Notes: generated by a model from the sequence alone, not told the origin. A stretch of 64,000 bases of DNA from Photobacterium halotolerans DSM 18316 (GCF_000425165.1 NZ_AULG01000013.1:154615-218614); one strand, 5' to 3'. Shown: positions 1 through 9,132, numbered from the stretch's first letter. Numbers and translations are program-made.

Positions 1-1
1 A

Positions 2-1327
2 TATTTTAAATTTCCCTTGCTTCGCTACCAGATTACGGCTGATGTTTTTCTCGGTGCGGCGGTCATCAGCCTGGCGAGTGCGGGACTGGGAGCAATGGCT
101 GCCATTCGTAAGGCGGTCAGGCTGCCACCGGCTATTGCGATGGCACCGCCCCTGCCGACGCTCTATCATACGGGGATGGGCGAGCGCACTGGCTTGCTGT
201 GGGGGGTGACGCCAACTGGTCGCATGGTCATACGGCATCTAGTACGCTGGCCGTTTCGTTCTGGTCTGACTGTTCTGGGCGTGACGATGGCGATTGCTTT
301 ACTGCTCTCGACACTGAATTTCTTTGATTCCATTGATGTCATGCTCGATTCATTTTTCCATCACAGTAACCGACAGGACATCACCATCAGTTTTACTGAA
401 ATCAGACCGGACAGCGCTGCCGCAGATATTCGTCATCTTGACGGTGTGCTGAAGGTCGAGTTGCAGCGCAACCTTGCTGTCCGTCTGGTTTCCGGCCATC
501 GTTCGAAAAGGACGGGTATTCAGGGGCTTGATCCGGGGGCAGAACTGAGTCATCCGCTGGATATTAACGGACGGAAAATTGATTTGCCTGCGGAAGGTGT
601 GGTGCTGAACAAGTGGCTTGCACGGTACTTGAATGTCAGACAGGGCGATATGCTGGGGATTGAGATTCTGGAGGGGCGGATGCCCGATTTGTTAGTGCCC
701 GTGGCTGGAATCAGTGATGAGTATGTTGGGTTATCTGCCTACATGAACCGCACGACGCTCAACCGGTATCTTCTCGACGGGCAGGTGGCCAATACAGCTA
801 TCGTTACCGTCGATGAGGTAAAACGAAAGCGTTTTTACAGTAACATCAGAGAAATGCCGTTTGTCGCAGGCGTATCGTCACTGGAAGCGTCAGCGGTACT
901 GTTTCGCAAGATGATCCAGCAGAATCTGTTTACCATGGTGACATTCTATGTACTGTTTGCATCGGTGCTGGCGTTTGGCGTTGTTTATAATAATGCACGG
1001 CTGACTCTGATTGAGCGCTCGCGGGAGTTTTCACTGCTGCGCGTGCTTGGCTTCCATAAAAAAGAAGTAGCCTGGATCCTGGGTAGTGAGGTCGCGCTGC
1101 TGACTCTTTCTGCATTGCCTTTGGGTTGTGTTCTTGGATATGGGCTAGTCAGGTTGATGGTGACATTCATGTCATCTGACCTGTATCGCATCCCGTTTGT
1201 GATCGAGGCATCGACTTACGGCTATGCTGTCATCGCTATACTCATCGCCGCGTTCTTCAGCGGGGTGTTAGTACTATATCGTCTCGGAGAGCTCAACCTT
1301 CTCAGTGTTCTCAAGGAAAGGGAATAA
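2..1327 (+). CDS. ABC transporter permease, FtsX/MacB-like (5' end outside window)
   Basis: The reading frame is open to the left edge, so only the C-terminal ~440 residues are present; the TTG at 17 is just the first possible start in view. The first ~50 residues look like the end of a first FtsX domain (a membrane helix and a basic loop). A large soluble domain follows (about 110-300), then a second FtsX domain whose helices begin near 308 (MVTFYVLFASVLAFGVVY) and include the loop ERSREFSLLRVLGF typical of FtsX permeases. The usual family length is ~780-850 residues with two FtsX domains. The HlyD-type gene starts 3 bp downstream, so the two probably form an ABC export system; the ATPase should lie just upstream. 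The substrate is unknown. Confidence 0.88.
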   Translation, partial: YFKFPLLRYQITADVFLGAAVISLASAGLGAMAAIRKAVRLPPAIAMAPPLPTLYHTGMGERTGLLWGVTPTGRMVIRHLVRWPFRSGLTVLGVTMAIALLLSTLNFFDSIDVMLDSFFHHSNRQDITISFTEIRPDSAAADIRHLDGVLKVELQRNLAVRLVSGHRSKRTGIQGLDPGAELSHPLDINGRKIDLPAEGVVLNKWLARYLNVRQGDMLGIEILEGRMPDLLVPVAGISDEYVGLSAYMNRTTLNRYLLDGQVANTAIVTVDEVKRKRFYSNIREMPFVAGVSSLEASAVLFRKMIQQNLFTMVTFYVLFASVLAFGVVYNNARLTLIERSREFSLLRVLGFHKKEVAWILGSEVALLTLSALPLGCVLGYGLVRLMVTFMSSDLYRIPFVIEASTYGYAVIAILIAAFFSGVLVLYRLGELNLLSVLKERE

Positions 1328-1330
1328 AGT

Positions 1331-2533
1331 ATGCTGTTCAGGAAACATCGGTGGACTTTAATCTTGATTTTCCTGCTGATGGCGAGTCTTGCCTTTGCCT
1401 TTTGGCCACGCTCGATCACCGTTGAAATTGCTGTTGTCACGGAAGGACCAATGACAGAAACAGTGGATGACGATGCCATCACGCGCCTGAAAGATGTTTA
1501 CATCATTACCGCGCCGGTATCTGGCCGTCTGTTGCGGATCGATAAAGATGCCGGTGACGATGTGACCGCCGGGACAGTGCTGGCGGTTATGCAACCTGCT
1601 GTGCCGCAATTTCTGGACGGCCGGACCCAGCTTGAACATGAGTCTGCCATTCGTGCAGCCGCCGCGTCTCGTGATGAAGCCAAAGCACAGATAAAGAGCG
1701 CCTTGGCTCGCCTTGAGTATGCCCGGATCGATTTTAAGCGGGCAGGTAAGCTTGCCGAAAAGGACGCCGTATCACTTGACCGACAGGATCAGGCGCGGCA
1801 GTTTCTGTATGCAGCGGAAGCAGCGCTGGCCTCGGCAGAATCGGTATTGCAGCAAAGAGAAGCGGAATACAAGTTGGCGCAGGCAGCGATGTTACAGCCT
1901 GCCGAAGCAGCATTACCCCAGGAAGACAAGGTGGAAATTACTGCACCAGTAAACGGAAAGGTCCTGCGGGTCTTTCAGGAAAGTGAGGCTGTCGTCAGCG
2001 CTGGCACGGCTTTGATGGAAACAGGAGAACCGGGAAATCTCGAAATTGCCGCTGATCTTTTATCACGCGATGCAGTAAGGATAGCCCCTGGCGACCTGGT
2101 TGATATTGATAACTGGGGCGGAGAAGGCGTATTAAGCGGTATCGTTCGGCTGATCGAACCGGCAGGTAAGACGAAAGTTTCTTCTCTCGGTATTGAGGAG
2201 CAGCGTGTCAATGTGATCATCGACTTAACTGATCCGAAGCATGCATGGGCTGCGCTGGGTCACGGGTTTCAAGTGGATGTGCGCATTGCGGTATGGCATG
2301 ACGGGCAGGTAATTCGCGTTCCCATCAGCGCTATATTTCGTATTAAGCGTGACTGGGCGGTATTTCGCAACGATGACGGCCGTGCCCGCTTGCAGGTGAT
2401 TCGGCTCGGTCACATGACAGACCAGTATGCCGAGGTGCTGGAAGGTCTTTCTGCCGGTGATCAGGTGATCGCCTATCCCAGTGACCGTATTCAGGACGGC
2501 GTGCTAATCCGGGCGATGGAGCAGGCTCAATGA
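1331..2533 (+). CDS. HlyD-family periplasmic adaptor (membrane fusion protein)
   Basis: This 400-residue protein has one N-terminal transmembrane anchor (about residues 8-26, ending FWPRS). A split biotinyl-lipoyl-like domain follows (APVSGRLLRIDKDAGDDVTAGT, then EITAPVNGKVLRVF), separated by a long Ala/Glu/Gln-rich helical hairpin (about 95-195), with a beta-barrel and membrane-proximal domain at the end. This is the domain order of HlyD/EmrA/MacA adaptors, which link an inner-membrane exporter to an outer-membrane channel. It starts 3 bp after the ABC permease stop, so the two are translationally close and likely work together. No outer-membrane factor gene follows. Substrate not deducible. 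Confidence 0.9.
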   Translation: MLFRKHRWTLILIFLLMASLAFAFWPRSITVEIAVVTEGPMTETVDDDAITRLKDVYIITAPVSGRLLRIDKDAGDDVTAGTVLAVMQPAVPQFLDGRTQLEHESAIRAAAASRDEAKAQIKSALARLEYARIDFKRAGKLAEKDAVSLDRQDQARQFLYAAEAALASAESVLQQREAEYKLAQAAMLQPAEAALPQEDKVEITAPVNGKVLRVFQESEAVVSAGTALMETGEPGNLEIAADLLSRDAVRIAPGDLVDIDNWGGEGVLSGIVRLIEPAGKTKVSSLGIEEQRVNVIIDLTDPKHAWAALGHGFQVDVRIAVWHDGQVIRVPISAIFRIKRDWAVFRNDDGRARLQVIRLGHMTDQYAEVLEGLSAGDQVIAYPSDRIQDGVLIRAMEQAQ

Positions 2534-2945
2534 ACGTCTTGTTGTATATATCGCGCTTGCGTTAAATGATGTCACCGCATAAACAAGTCAGCCTTATTTC
2601 ACGACTCGATGATGGGCACTGAATTTTACCCCGCTCTAGCCTTCGGGAAAAAACAGAAGCATTGCAATGTTGAAAAGGCGATTCGGCAGCTAAACAACAA
2701 GAATGTGATTTTTAGCTGCGTTTGGTGCGCAATAACAGCCGATAAAGTGATAATAGTTATTTTCCCTTTCCCCGGCCGACGGGGATATCTCTTGTTAACA
2801 GGCAAATTACCTCAGTGACATCACCGATTGATACGGGATTTTGCGACGCAGACAGGTTGATTTCCTTCATTCTGAGATCTGTGATCTGGCAAGGCTACCG
2901 TGTTAGCTGTGATACTCCGGTTAACGCAAACAACACGAAGACACA
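2534..2945. other. Intergenic region without a supported gene
   Basis: About 410 bp between the adaptor gene and the acetyltransferase. A 69-codon frame (2609-2818) exists but has no good ribosome-binding site and no recognisable features. No clear hairpin with a T-run, tRNA or repeat was seen. A promoter for the acetyltransferase is expected here but not confidently located. Confidence 0.5.
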
Positions 2946-3374
2946 ATGATTAGAGCATTTGCAGACACAGACATGGAGCCGGTACTGGATATCTGGCTTA
3001 ATGCTTCACTTAAAGCACACGACTTCATTTCACCGGATTACTGGCAATCTCAGGTCGACAACATGCGCCGCATGTATCTGCCGGCTTCTGAAGTTTACGT
3101 CTGGGTTGAAAAAGAGATAGTGAAAGGCTTTTATGCCCTGTATGAAAACCAGCTGGCGGCCATCTTTGTCAAACCCGATGTGCAGGGTAAAGGCATAGGT
3201 AAAGCATTGATCAGTCATGCTAAAAAACGTCGTGAATCGCTGTCGTTAAATGTCTACAAACGTAATGACGTCAGTTATCGGTTTTATCTCTCTCAGGGCT
3301 TTCGCGTCATCGGGGGTAATGTTGATGAGCACACAGGCGAAGGTGAGTGGGTGATGGGGTATGAGGCCGGCTAA
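2946..3374 (+). CDS. GNAT-family N-acetyltransferase
   Basis: This 142-residue protein fits a single compact GNAT fold, which transfers an acetyl group from acetyl-CoA to an amine. The acetyl-CoA pyrophosphate loop is visible near residues 76-88 (VKPDVQGKGIGKAL, matching Q/RxxGxG/A), followed by the beta5/alpha4 region with NDVSYRFYLSQGF, a typical end of small YiaC/YjaB-like acetyltransferases. It appears monocistronic, with a hairpin over its stop codon and the azl genes convergent to it. The substrate (protein N-terminus, lysine or small molecule) cannot be told from sequence. Confidence 0.85.
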   Translation: MIRAFADTDMEPVLDIWLNASLKAHDFISPDYWQSQVDNMRRMYLPASEVYVWVEKEIVKGFYALYENQLAAIFVKPDVQGKGIGKALISHAKKRRESLSLNVYKRNDVSYRFYLSQGFRVIGGNVDEHTGEGEWVMGYEAG

Positions 3375-3383
3375 TCCGGCCTC
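3363..3383 (+). terminator. Hairpin at the end of the acetyltransferase gene
   Basis: Perfect 8-bp stem GAGGCCGG / CCGGCCTC with a 5-nt loop that contains the stop codon of the acetyltransferase. There is no clear T-run after it, so it may be a weak or factor-assisted terminator, or an mRNA-stabilising hairpin. Confidence 0.4.
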
Positions 3384-3449
3384 CTGAGTGCTGATGGTAG
3401 TCAGGATTGCTTAGCGATATTTACATAACCGCTGTGACCATCAAACCAT

Positions 3450-3758
3450 CTATATATTTCTGATCAGTACTGCCATCGCCATACCGGCAGCAATAGACAG
3501 CAGAGGCTTTTTCAGCACCAGAGTACCCACAGCTGTTACCAGTAATGCTGCCTGAGCACCCGTATCTCCTTTAATGAACATGGGCGCGATGATTGCAATG
3601 AGCACAGATCCTGACATCGCCGAGATAAACTGCTGAACACGATGGCTGATGGGAATGTACGACATAATGAATACACCTCCCCAGCGGGTTGCTATAGTAA
3701 CCACCGCCATAATGATGACGAGCAGCAGTGTACCCATTTCAGAGGTATCAATGCTCAT
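3450..3758 (-). CDS. azlD: AzlD-family branched-chain amino acid exporter subunit
   Basis: A ~102-residue hydrophobic protein with about four membrane segments; AzlD/BrnE subunits are usually 100-110 residues. The ATG at 3758 (MSIDTSEMG) was chosen over an in-frame start further upstream because it gives the family length, sits behind a purine-rich ribosome-binding site (GGAGAGAAC) inside azlC, and overlaps the azlC stop by 11 bp. AzlD forms the small subunit of a two-component exporter for leucine/isoleucine/valine or methionine in the inner membrane. It is co-transcribed with azlC. Confidence 0.88.
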   Translation of the reverse strand: MSIDTSEMGTLLLVIIMAVVTIATRWGGVFIMSYIPISHRVQQFISAMSGSVLIAIIAPMFIKGDTGAQAALLVTAVGTLVLKKPLLSIAAGMAMAVLIRNI

Positions 3759-4461
3759 TGTTCTCTCCTCCCAGTAAAACACCCATAATGCCGCCTGTGA
3801 ATGCACCAACAATTACATGACTGTTTTCAGGCAGATACAGGTAAGCGGCAATCGATGATGTGGCCGCCGCAGCCCATATCACGTAAGTCTTATTGTTTTT
3901 GTTGCCTCCCAGCGCCATGGTAAGCAGAAAACACCCCATCACCATATCGACACCGAAGGCGGATGGATTTTGGATGGCATTGCCGAAATAAAATCCGACC
4001 CAGGTACCAATAATCCAGAAAAACCAAAGGGCAATACCGCCACCGAACAGCAAACCGAGCCCTCTGGACGTTTCATTTTGAGCAAAGGCCCGCATCGACA
4101 GCGCCCAGTTCGCATCGGATGCCACCAGCATGACACCATAGCGGGTGATCGGATTCAGGGAACGAATATGGGGATACAATGTTGCCCCGATAAGCAAGTG
4201 CCGGGCATTAATGGCAAAGACTGTGATCGCTAATGGGAGCACAGGCACCTGGGTTCCCCAAAGATCTAAAGCCCCGAACTGCGAAGCCCCTGCAAACACC
4301 AGTGCGCTCATCAATACGGCGGCGGCTTCATGTAATCCTTCCTGAGACGCGGCTAAACCAAAAGCGGCACCGAAAACGAATACGAACAACGAGATTGGAA
4401 CCAAGCTGATAAAGCCTTGTTGTATCGCATTCAATTCAAGCTTCAATTCCTGCGTGTGCAT
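3748..4461 (-). CDS. azlC: AzlC-family branched-chain amino acid exporter, large subunit
   Basis: A 237-residue membrane protein of the AzlC/BrnF/YgaZ family. Supporting segments are GASQFGALDLWG (about 58-69) and FAINARHLLIGATLYPHI (about 81-98), followed by several further helices. With AzlD it makes an exporter for branched-chain amino acids, relieving excess intracellular leucine/valine/isoleucine. Gene order azlC-azlD and the overlap are usual. A LysR regulator is transcribed divergently 105 bp away and is the obvious candidate controller. Confidence 0.9.
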   Translation of the reverse strand: MHTQELKLELNAIQQGFISLVPISLFVFVFGAAFGLAASQEGLHEAAAVLMSALVFAGASQFGALDLWGTQVPVLPLAITVFAINARHLLIGATLYPHIRSLNPITRYGVMLVASDANWALSMRAFAQNETSRGLGLLFGGGIALWFFWIIGTWVGFYFGNAIQNPSAFGVDMVMGCFLLTMALGGNKNNKTYVIWAAAATSSIAAYLYLPENSHVIVGAFTGGIMGVLLGGENNEH

Positions 4462-4550
4462 TAAAAACCATCACTTTGAATAATCTGAGAATGTTGAAAC
4501 AATAAACTGGAATGGAAAAATCGAAAAGCGCATAATTCAAAAATCATCCA

Positions 4551-4563
4551 TTCGAAAATCGAA
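4551..4563. promoter_or_regulatory. Operator-like inverted repeat before the LysR gene
   Basis: TTCGA-AAA-TCGAA lies 3 bp upstream of the LysR start codon in the azlC/LysR divergent region, and a related half (AATCGAA) occurs near 4519. Position and symmetry suggest autoregulation. The AT-rich context makes chance occurrence possible. Confidence 0.35.
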
Positions 4564-4566
4564 TAA

Positions 4567-5433
4567 ATGAGTTATCAGGACTTACAGATAGATTGGTTAA
4601 AGAGCTTTGTGGCCGTCGTTGATGCCGGTTCTTTATCGAATGCAACGACATCCGTTCACCGTTCGCAATCTGCGGTGAGCATGCAGCTGAAAAAGTTAGA
4701 AAATGCCGTCGGACGGAAATTGCTCGTCAGAGGAAGCCGGCACAGTGAGCTGACAGCCGGAGGCCAGATGCTGCTGGGGTACGCTAGACGAATTCTTGAC
4801 CTACATTCTGAAGCGCAAGCCGCGTTCCACGGTGAAGAGCTGGTAGGCCAGGTCAAATTAGGGGTTCCGGATGATTACGCAGCAAAATATCTCACGCCTG
4901 TGCTGCGCAATTTTGCGCCCCGGTTCGGTGGCGTAGAGATTGAGTTAAACTGCGAGCAGTCCACCTCTCTTATTCCCAGGGTAGCAAATAATGATCTGGA
5001 TTTGGCCTTAGTCTCCAGAGATAACCCAAGCCGGGGGACGCTGCTTTTCCATGAACCTATGGTGTGGGTGGGCGCGTCTCAGTTTGAAATCTGGCGTCGG
5101 GAAACACTGCCGATTGCTGTCTATGAAAGTGCCAGTCTTGCCAGAAGAAGTGCAATACACTCCCTTGCTTTGCAAGGCAAACCTTACAAAGTGGTGTATA
5201 ACAGTTCGAGTCTGGCGGGCCAGATTGCCGCGGTGGAAAGTGGGCTTGCCATAGCGGTCTTCACTCAGTGCAGTGTGCCTCCTCACCTTGAAATACTCGG
5301 AGAAGAACAGGGCCTGGGGCCGTTAGAACCTATGGAAGTATCCGTATACCGGAGTAAAAAATCCAAAGGCTCTCCGGCTGTAGACTACCTTCATGACTTA
5401 TTGGTCCGTACGCTGAGGCTATCTGCCGTTTGA
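4567..5433 (+). CDS. LysR-family regulator, divergent from azlCD
   Basis: A 288-residue LysR-type regulator. The N-terminal winged helix-turn-helix is clear (WLKSFVAVVDAGSLSNAT, then SQSAVSMQLKKLENAVG, residues ~9-58). A type 2 periplasmic-binding-protein-like effector domain follows from ~90 onward. LysR regulators commonly control the divergently transcribed neighbour, here azlCD, often in response to the exported amino acid. The effector is not visible from sequence. Confidence 0.88.
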   Translation: MSYQDLQIDWLKSFVAVVDAGSLSNATTSVHRSQSAVSMQLKKLENAVGRKLLVRGSRHSELTAGGQMLLGYARRILDLHSEAQAAFHGEELVGQVKLGVPDDYAAKYLTPVLRNFAPRFGGVEIELNCEQSTSLIPRVANNDLDLALVSRDNPSRGTLLFHEPMVWVGASQFEIWRRETLPIAVYESASLARRSAIHSLALQGKPYKVVYNSSSLAGQIAAVESGLAIAVFTQCSVPPHLEILGEEQGLGPLEPMEVSVYRSKKSKGSPAVDYLHDLLVRTLRLSAV

Positions 5434-5522
5434 TAGTGACCCGTAACGGCAAACTTTCAGCATTACTCAAAATCTTTACCTGCTATGATGAGGGATAGAT
5501 ACGGGTTATGTCAGGTAACTAA

Positions 5523-5598
5523 CGGATGACGAAAGCCGGTTGATGAAAGTATGGCTGGTTGATTCCAACCAGCCACTTTGGGTGTGTTTCGTCATCCG
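5523..5598. repeat. Nested inverted repeat (cruciform-like element)
   Basis: Outer 12-bp arms CGGATGACGAAA (5523-5534) and TTTCGTCATCCG (5587-5598) are perfect inverted repeats. Inside them is a second perfect hairpin, GGCTGGTT-gattcc-AACCAGCC (5553-5574). The whole 76-bp unit could fold as a two-storey stem-loop. It lies in the ~280-bp gap after the LysR gene and codes for nothing recognisable. It could be a small palindromic repeat element or an RNA structure. Confidence 0.6.
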
Positions 5599-5622
5599 CT
5601 TTTGAAACTCATCAATGATATG

Positions 5623-5652
5623 AGGTTGTCGGCGCTTTTGCGCCGACAACCT
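5623..5652. repeat. Perfect 13-bp palindrome of the TTGTCGGCGC repeat family
   Basis: AGGTTGTCGGCGC-TTTT-GCGCCGACAACCT is a perfect stem with a TTTT loop. The stem core AGGTTGTCGGCGC reappears in the two larger repeat copies at 38221-38352 and 43765-43892, so this is probably a short member of the same dispersed palindromic family. It lies between convergent genes, where such elements often sit, and may also act as a terminator. Confidence 0.6.
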
Positions 5653-5714
5653 GAAATGGAGTGATTCATTTTTTCTGTGATTTAGAGACGCATTGGGGAA
5701 TGAATACCGATTTT

Positions 5715-6131
5715 TTAGCCTATTTTTTTGCTGTATCTGAAGTGTTGCAATATCAGTGTTAATAAAACTGCTGCAGCTTGTAATAAAAGGTATTGATCTA
5801 AAAATCTATCAAAATCATTAATTTCTTTAATGATGTAATAGACTGTGTAAATGATGATTGTACATATCAATGAAGTGATTGATAAAATTATTTTTAAATC
5901 TTTGTTACTCGATGAGTGCCATAGCTTTTTAGTGATAAATAATGTTAAATACATACCAGAGATAAAGAATGTCATTTCTATGGGTCTGTTTTCATTATAG
6001 TTATTAAATAATATTTCTGAAAATGATATTGAAATCAATAAAGCGATTGCAGCAACGAGGATGAACACAAGAAATCCTTGCATTGTAATGAGAGAAAAAC
6101 TTTTTAATTGATTAATATTGCTATTAGACAC
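5715..6131 (-). CDS. Hypothetical four-helix membrane protein
   Basis: No family recognised. The GTG at 6131 is preferred because AAAGGA lies about 7 nt upstream; a longer version from 6173 is possible. The ~138-residue product has about four hydrophobic segments (roughly 17-38, 52-68, 80-104 and 113-130) and little else. The gene is clearly AT-richer than its neighbours, with many ATT/AAT codons, which hints at acquisition by transfer. It stands alone between a repeat-rich gap and the acyltransferase gene. Confidence 0.55.
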   Translation of the reverse strand: MSNSNINQLKSFSLITMQGFLVFILVAAIALLISISFSEILFNNYNENRPIEMTFFISGMYLTLFITKKLWHSSSNKDLKIILSITSLICTIIIYTVYYIIKEINDFDRFLDQYLLLQAAAVLLTLILQHFRYSKKIG

Positions 6132-6356
6132 TGTATTTCCTTTGATTAGTCCTGAAACCGGATTACGGTACACTTCTTCGATGAAAGTAAAGGAAACTTA
6201 GGCGACCATATAAAACATATGGTGTTACCTTAAATGTATTTATCAGGGCATTATCACATAGCTATTGTGAAAAATGCATTTTCATACTGATATCCTATCG
6301 TCTTACAATCAGTGAAATATCATGTTGTTGAGTGAATAGCGAATGGTTTAACGCAG

Positions 6357-7595
6357 TCAGGTAAAGCTAAACAGCGGCTGAATCTCAGCCACTGGTATTG
6401 TATTCAGCGGTTGTGCTTTTGATACTTCTGGCCTGATGCGTTTGTCTCCCATTGCCCGCATCCATTTCATCAAGGGGCGTTCGAACAAGTAGTAACTGCA
6501 TACAGACACAAAAATTAGTACAGCGGTAAAGATAGAAATACCTGTCAGCACAGTGACCACGGATGTTTGCGCATACCACCATGCGGTCCAGTCCGGGTTG
6601 ATATGATGGATCACTTCCACCCCTGCGAGTAGCAATACAGAGTGCCACAGATAAATGGAATAAGAGATATCACCTAAAAATTGCGTGACTTTATTATCGA
6701 GTAAACCGAGCAACAACGAAGAACGATTCTGCTGGTTGGCCGCGACGAGTACCAAAAGTGCAAACAGCACATAAGTCGTCATCGTAACTGCGTAACTGAT
6801 GCTGAACTGAAGCACTGATATTAAAGCAATGATGAGCGCAATCAGTAACCCATCATGATTCACCCAGCTTTTCATTCTGGGACCGAATGAGATACGGGAT
6901 AACCACATGCCTAATGTGAAGTCACAAATGCCCCGGACAAATGCGTTCAGTGTTGAAGTGATATCCAGTGTTCCATGCATGCTAACCATACCGCTCAGTA
7001 CCAGCATAATCAGAACCGGGAGCCAGGCATTACTCTTTGCCGGTCGCAAGAGCACTGACATAAGCAATGGAAAGACCAGGTAGCACAGCCATTCAATACT
7101 CAGCGACCATCCAGCAATGTTCCAGCTTAAAGGCTGGGAAAGGATACCATTTACCAGAAACAGGTTTGGCAACAGGGTTTCGGTTCGGTTAAACGGGCCG
7201 GTAAAAGGTGGAATTCCTGTTGCACCCCAGGCGTCAAATAATGGGCCGGCATAAAAGCCGATTTGGTGAATTGATTTGTAATATTCCCAGATAAAGAGTG
7301 CAGCGAGGGTGACAAAGAATAGAGGGTAGATACGGCTGAAACGCAACCACACAAATCCTCGCCATTTTTTGAAGCTACTGCCTGTGGCGAAAGTGGATTG
7401 ATAAACATACGTCATGACAAAACCGCTCAAGATGAAAAAGATATCTACCCAGAGATAGCCGTTTTCCAGAAAATGTGTGGATTGCGCAATACTGTCTCTC
7501 CACTGCGGAAACAGAATTAAACGAGCATGAAAGTAGGTGACGATGAGCGCGGCAATACCGCGAATAGGTGTTAATAAAGGGAGCTGACGTTGCAT
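6357..7595 (-). CDS. Membrane acyltransferase, acyltransferase-3 (OafA) family
   Basis: A 412-residue integral membrane protein with about ten helices. The N-terminal family marks are visible: IRGIAALIVTYFHAR (residues ~12-26, with the conserved His) and WVDIFFILSGFVMTY (~49-63). Members O-acetylate or O-acylate surface polysaccharides, lipids or antibiotics, using acyl-CoA on the cytoplasmic side. There is no attached SGNH domain and no polysaccharide gene cluster nearby, so the acceptor is unknown. The gene is solitary. Confidence 0.88.
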   Translation of the reverse strand: MQRQLPLLTPIRGIAALIVTYFHARLILFPQWRDSIAQSTHFLENGYLWVDIFFILSGFVMTYVYQSTFATGSSFKKWRGFVWLRFSRIYPLFFVTLAALFIWEYYKSIHQIGFYAGPLFDAWGATGIPPFTGPFNRTETLLPNLFLVNGILSQPLSWNIAGWSLSIEWLCYLVFPLLMSVLLRPAKSNAWLPVLIMLVLSGMVSMHGTLDITSTLNAFVRGICDFTLGMWLSRISFGPRMKSWVNHDGLLIALIIALISVLQFSISYAVTMTTYVLFALLVLVAANQQNRSSLLLGLLDNKVTQFLGDISYSIYLWHSVLLLAGVEVIHHINPDWTAWWYAQTSVVTVLTGISIFTAVLIFVSVCSYYLFERPLMKWMRAMGDKRIRPEVSKAQPLNTIPVAEIQPLFSFT

Positions 7596-7923
7596 GTATT
7601 TGTCCTGTTTTTATGTTTTCTGTACTTGCAGAAATTGACCACGCGATGGGTCACTGGTCGTCCTGACATTGTCTGTGATTATTTTATGGCGAGAAATAAT
7701 AAGTGTCTTGTTGCATTTCGTTCTGCGGGAGATGGGAGGGTAAAATCGTGACTCTCGTGACGTATTAACTGTAACCAATTGAAATATTGGCAGTTCAATG
7801 CAGTATTAGAAAGAAGGTGTCCGCTACGGAAGAGTCTGAACGAGAGTTCTGTTTGTTTACCATGATTGTTTTGACCAGCACGAGGGTATTAGTATTGATA
7901 CGGCATTTCTCGCGCTGGTCTGA
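7596..7923. other. Intergenic region between acyltransferase and PHB depolymerase
   Basis: About 330 bp. A 68-codon frame on the plus strand (7787-7993) runs into the antisense of the depolymerase gene and has no supporting features. No convincing hairpin, repeat or RNA gene seen. Presumably holds the acyltransferase promoter. Confidence 0.4.
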
Positions 7924-8991
7924 TTATCCTGCACTGACCAGACGATCTATCATTCCCTTGATCGCCTTCATCTGCGGGGCGTCTTTGGTGTAATAGTTGT
8001 AGGGCGGCTGGCTTAAGGTACTGTAACCCCAGAAATCCCAGCAGCCGCGGGGGTTGTAGGGGATGAATTCAGACTTTTTCACCTGCGGGAACAGCACAAT
8101 GATCTCGTTGGTATCGGCAACGTTCAGGTAGCCGGTTTCTTTTATGTAAGTGGTGCCGATAACGGCAATGCCCTGGCGGCAACCGTGGACAGCGACATGC
8201 ACTTTGCAGGATGCCGAGCGGCAACTGGCGGGAATGTAGACATACGCAGTGTCGTCCATGCTGGTGTGTGGACTGCTGATAAATTCACTTTGATCGAAGG
8301 CCACTAAGTCACCGTTCGGCGTCGCAGCAGGTGGATTCAGCGGGCCGTAGATGTGGGTCAGAATTCGCTGTGCCTGCGGGATATCACAGTTATTGATATA
8401 AGGCGCTTGTGTGAGATCGCAGGGGGTATCTGCCGGATCGCTGGTGATAAAGGCATGGCCGGCATTGACGCTGCTGTTATAGCGGATCTGCGATTCAGGT
8501 ATCCCCAGCTGTTGGTAAAAGGTGACTGCAGAATCGACCACACCTGTGACGACTGTTTCATCCAGCCTGCCCGAAAAAAGGTAAACCTGATCGTTTTTGA
8601 GGTGCTCAGTATCGTCTATCCGGCCGTTGTTGGCGGTTACTTTCGCCAGCTCTGCCAAGTATCCGCTGTTGGGAAACAGGGTTGACGAACAGCCAATCAG
8701 GCTATTTTCGCAGGGGTTCATGCAAGTTGTTGTCGCGTTGATCAGCGGGTTCACAAAGGGATTATTGCCCGCGCAGTTCCAGGGGCCACCTGCAACAATC
8801 CCCGCCCCGACCAGCGATTCAGAAAAGGCCACATGAAATTGCGCCGCCATGAAGCCACCGGACGACAGACCAGAAATCGAGGTTTGATTGGCTTGCGCAT
8901 TCAATGGCGGGAGCAGCACATTTGTTGCCTGAGTTGATACAGAGAACAGCAATGCAAAAGTCAATAAACGTTGTAGCAGAGTGTGCAGCAT
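7924..8991 (-). CDS. Secreted poly(3-hydroxybutyrate) depolymerase / esterase
   Basis: A 355-residue alpha/beta hydrolase with a clear signal peptide (residues ~1-22, ending STQA). The nucleophile motif is GLSSGG with Ser43 (GxSxG). A catalytic Asp fits at 144 (GRLDETV) and a His at 179 (NAGHAF), giving a plausible triad. Many paired cysteines (WNCAG, TTCMNPC, GCSS, DLTQ/NNCD, SCRSASC, GCWDFWG) suit an exported, disulfide-bonded enzyme. The order and the cysteine-rich C-terminal part match extracellular esterase-type PHB depolymerases, which release 3-hydroxybutyrate units from the polymer outside the cell. No substrate-binding module is attached. Monocistronic. Confidence 0.82.
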   Translation of the reverse strand: MLHTLLQRLLTFALLFSVSTQATNVLLPPLNAQANQTSISGLSSGGFMAAQFHVAFSESLVGAGIVAGGPWNCAGNNPFVNPLINATTTCMNPCENSLIGCSSTLFPNSGYLAELAKVTANNGRIDDTEHLKNDQVYLFSGRLDETVVTGVVDSAVTFYQQLGIPESQIRYNSSVNAGHAFITSDPADTPCDLTQAPYINNCDIPQAQRILTHIYGPLNPPAATPNGDLVAFDQSEFISSPHTSMDDTAYVYIPASCRSASCKVHVAVHGCRQGIAVIGTTYIKETGYLNVADTNEIIVLFPQVKKSEFIPYNPRGCWDFWGYSTLSQPPYNYYTKDAPQMKAIKGMIDRLVSAG

Positions 8992-9132
8992 CCTGAACTC
9001 CTGTCTGGTTAGATGACGTCCTGTCGTACGCTTTAAACGAGCGTCTGGTAAGGAGTATAGGTGCGAATAAGCAATGTGTTGCGCAATTGTGAATGTCAGA
9101 TTTGCAGCTATCTAAAGGCGGGTACTTTTGAA

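Noticed and set aside
2609..2818. 69-codon open frame after the HlyD gene
   Set aside because: No RBS, no family features and composition like intergenic DNA; treated as chance.
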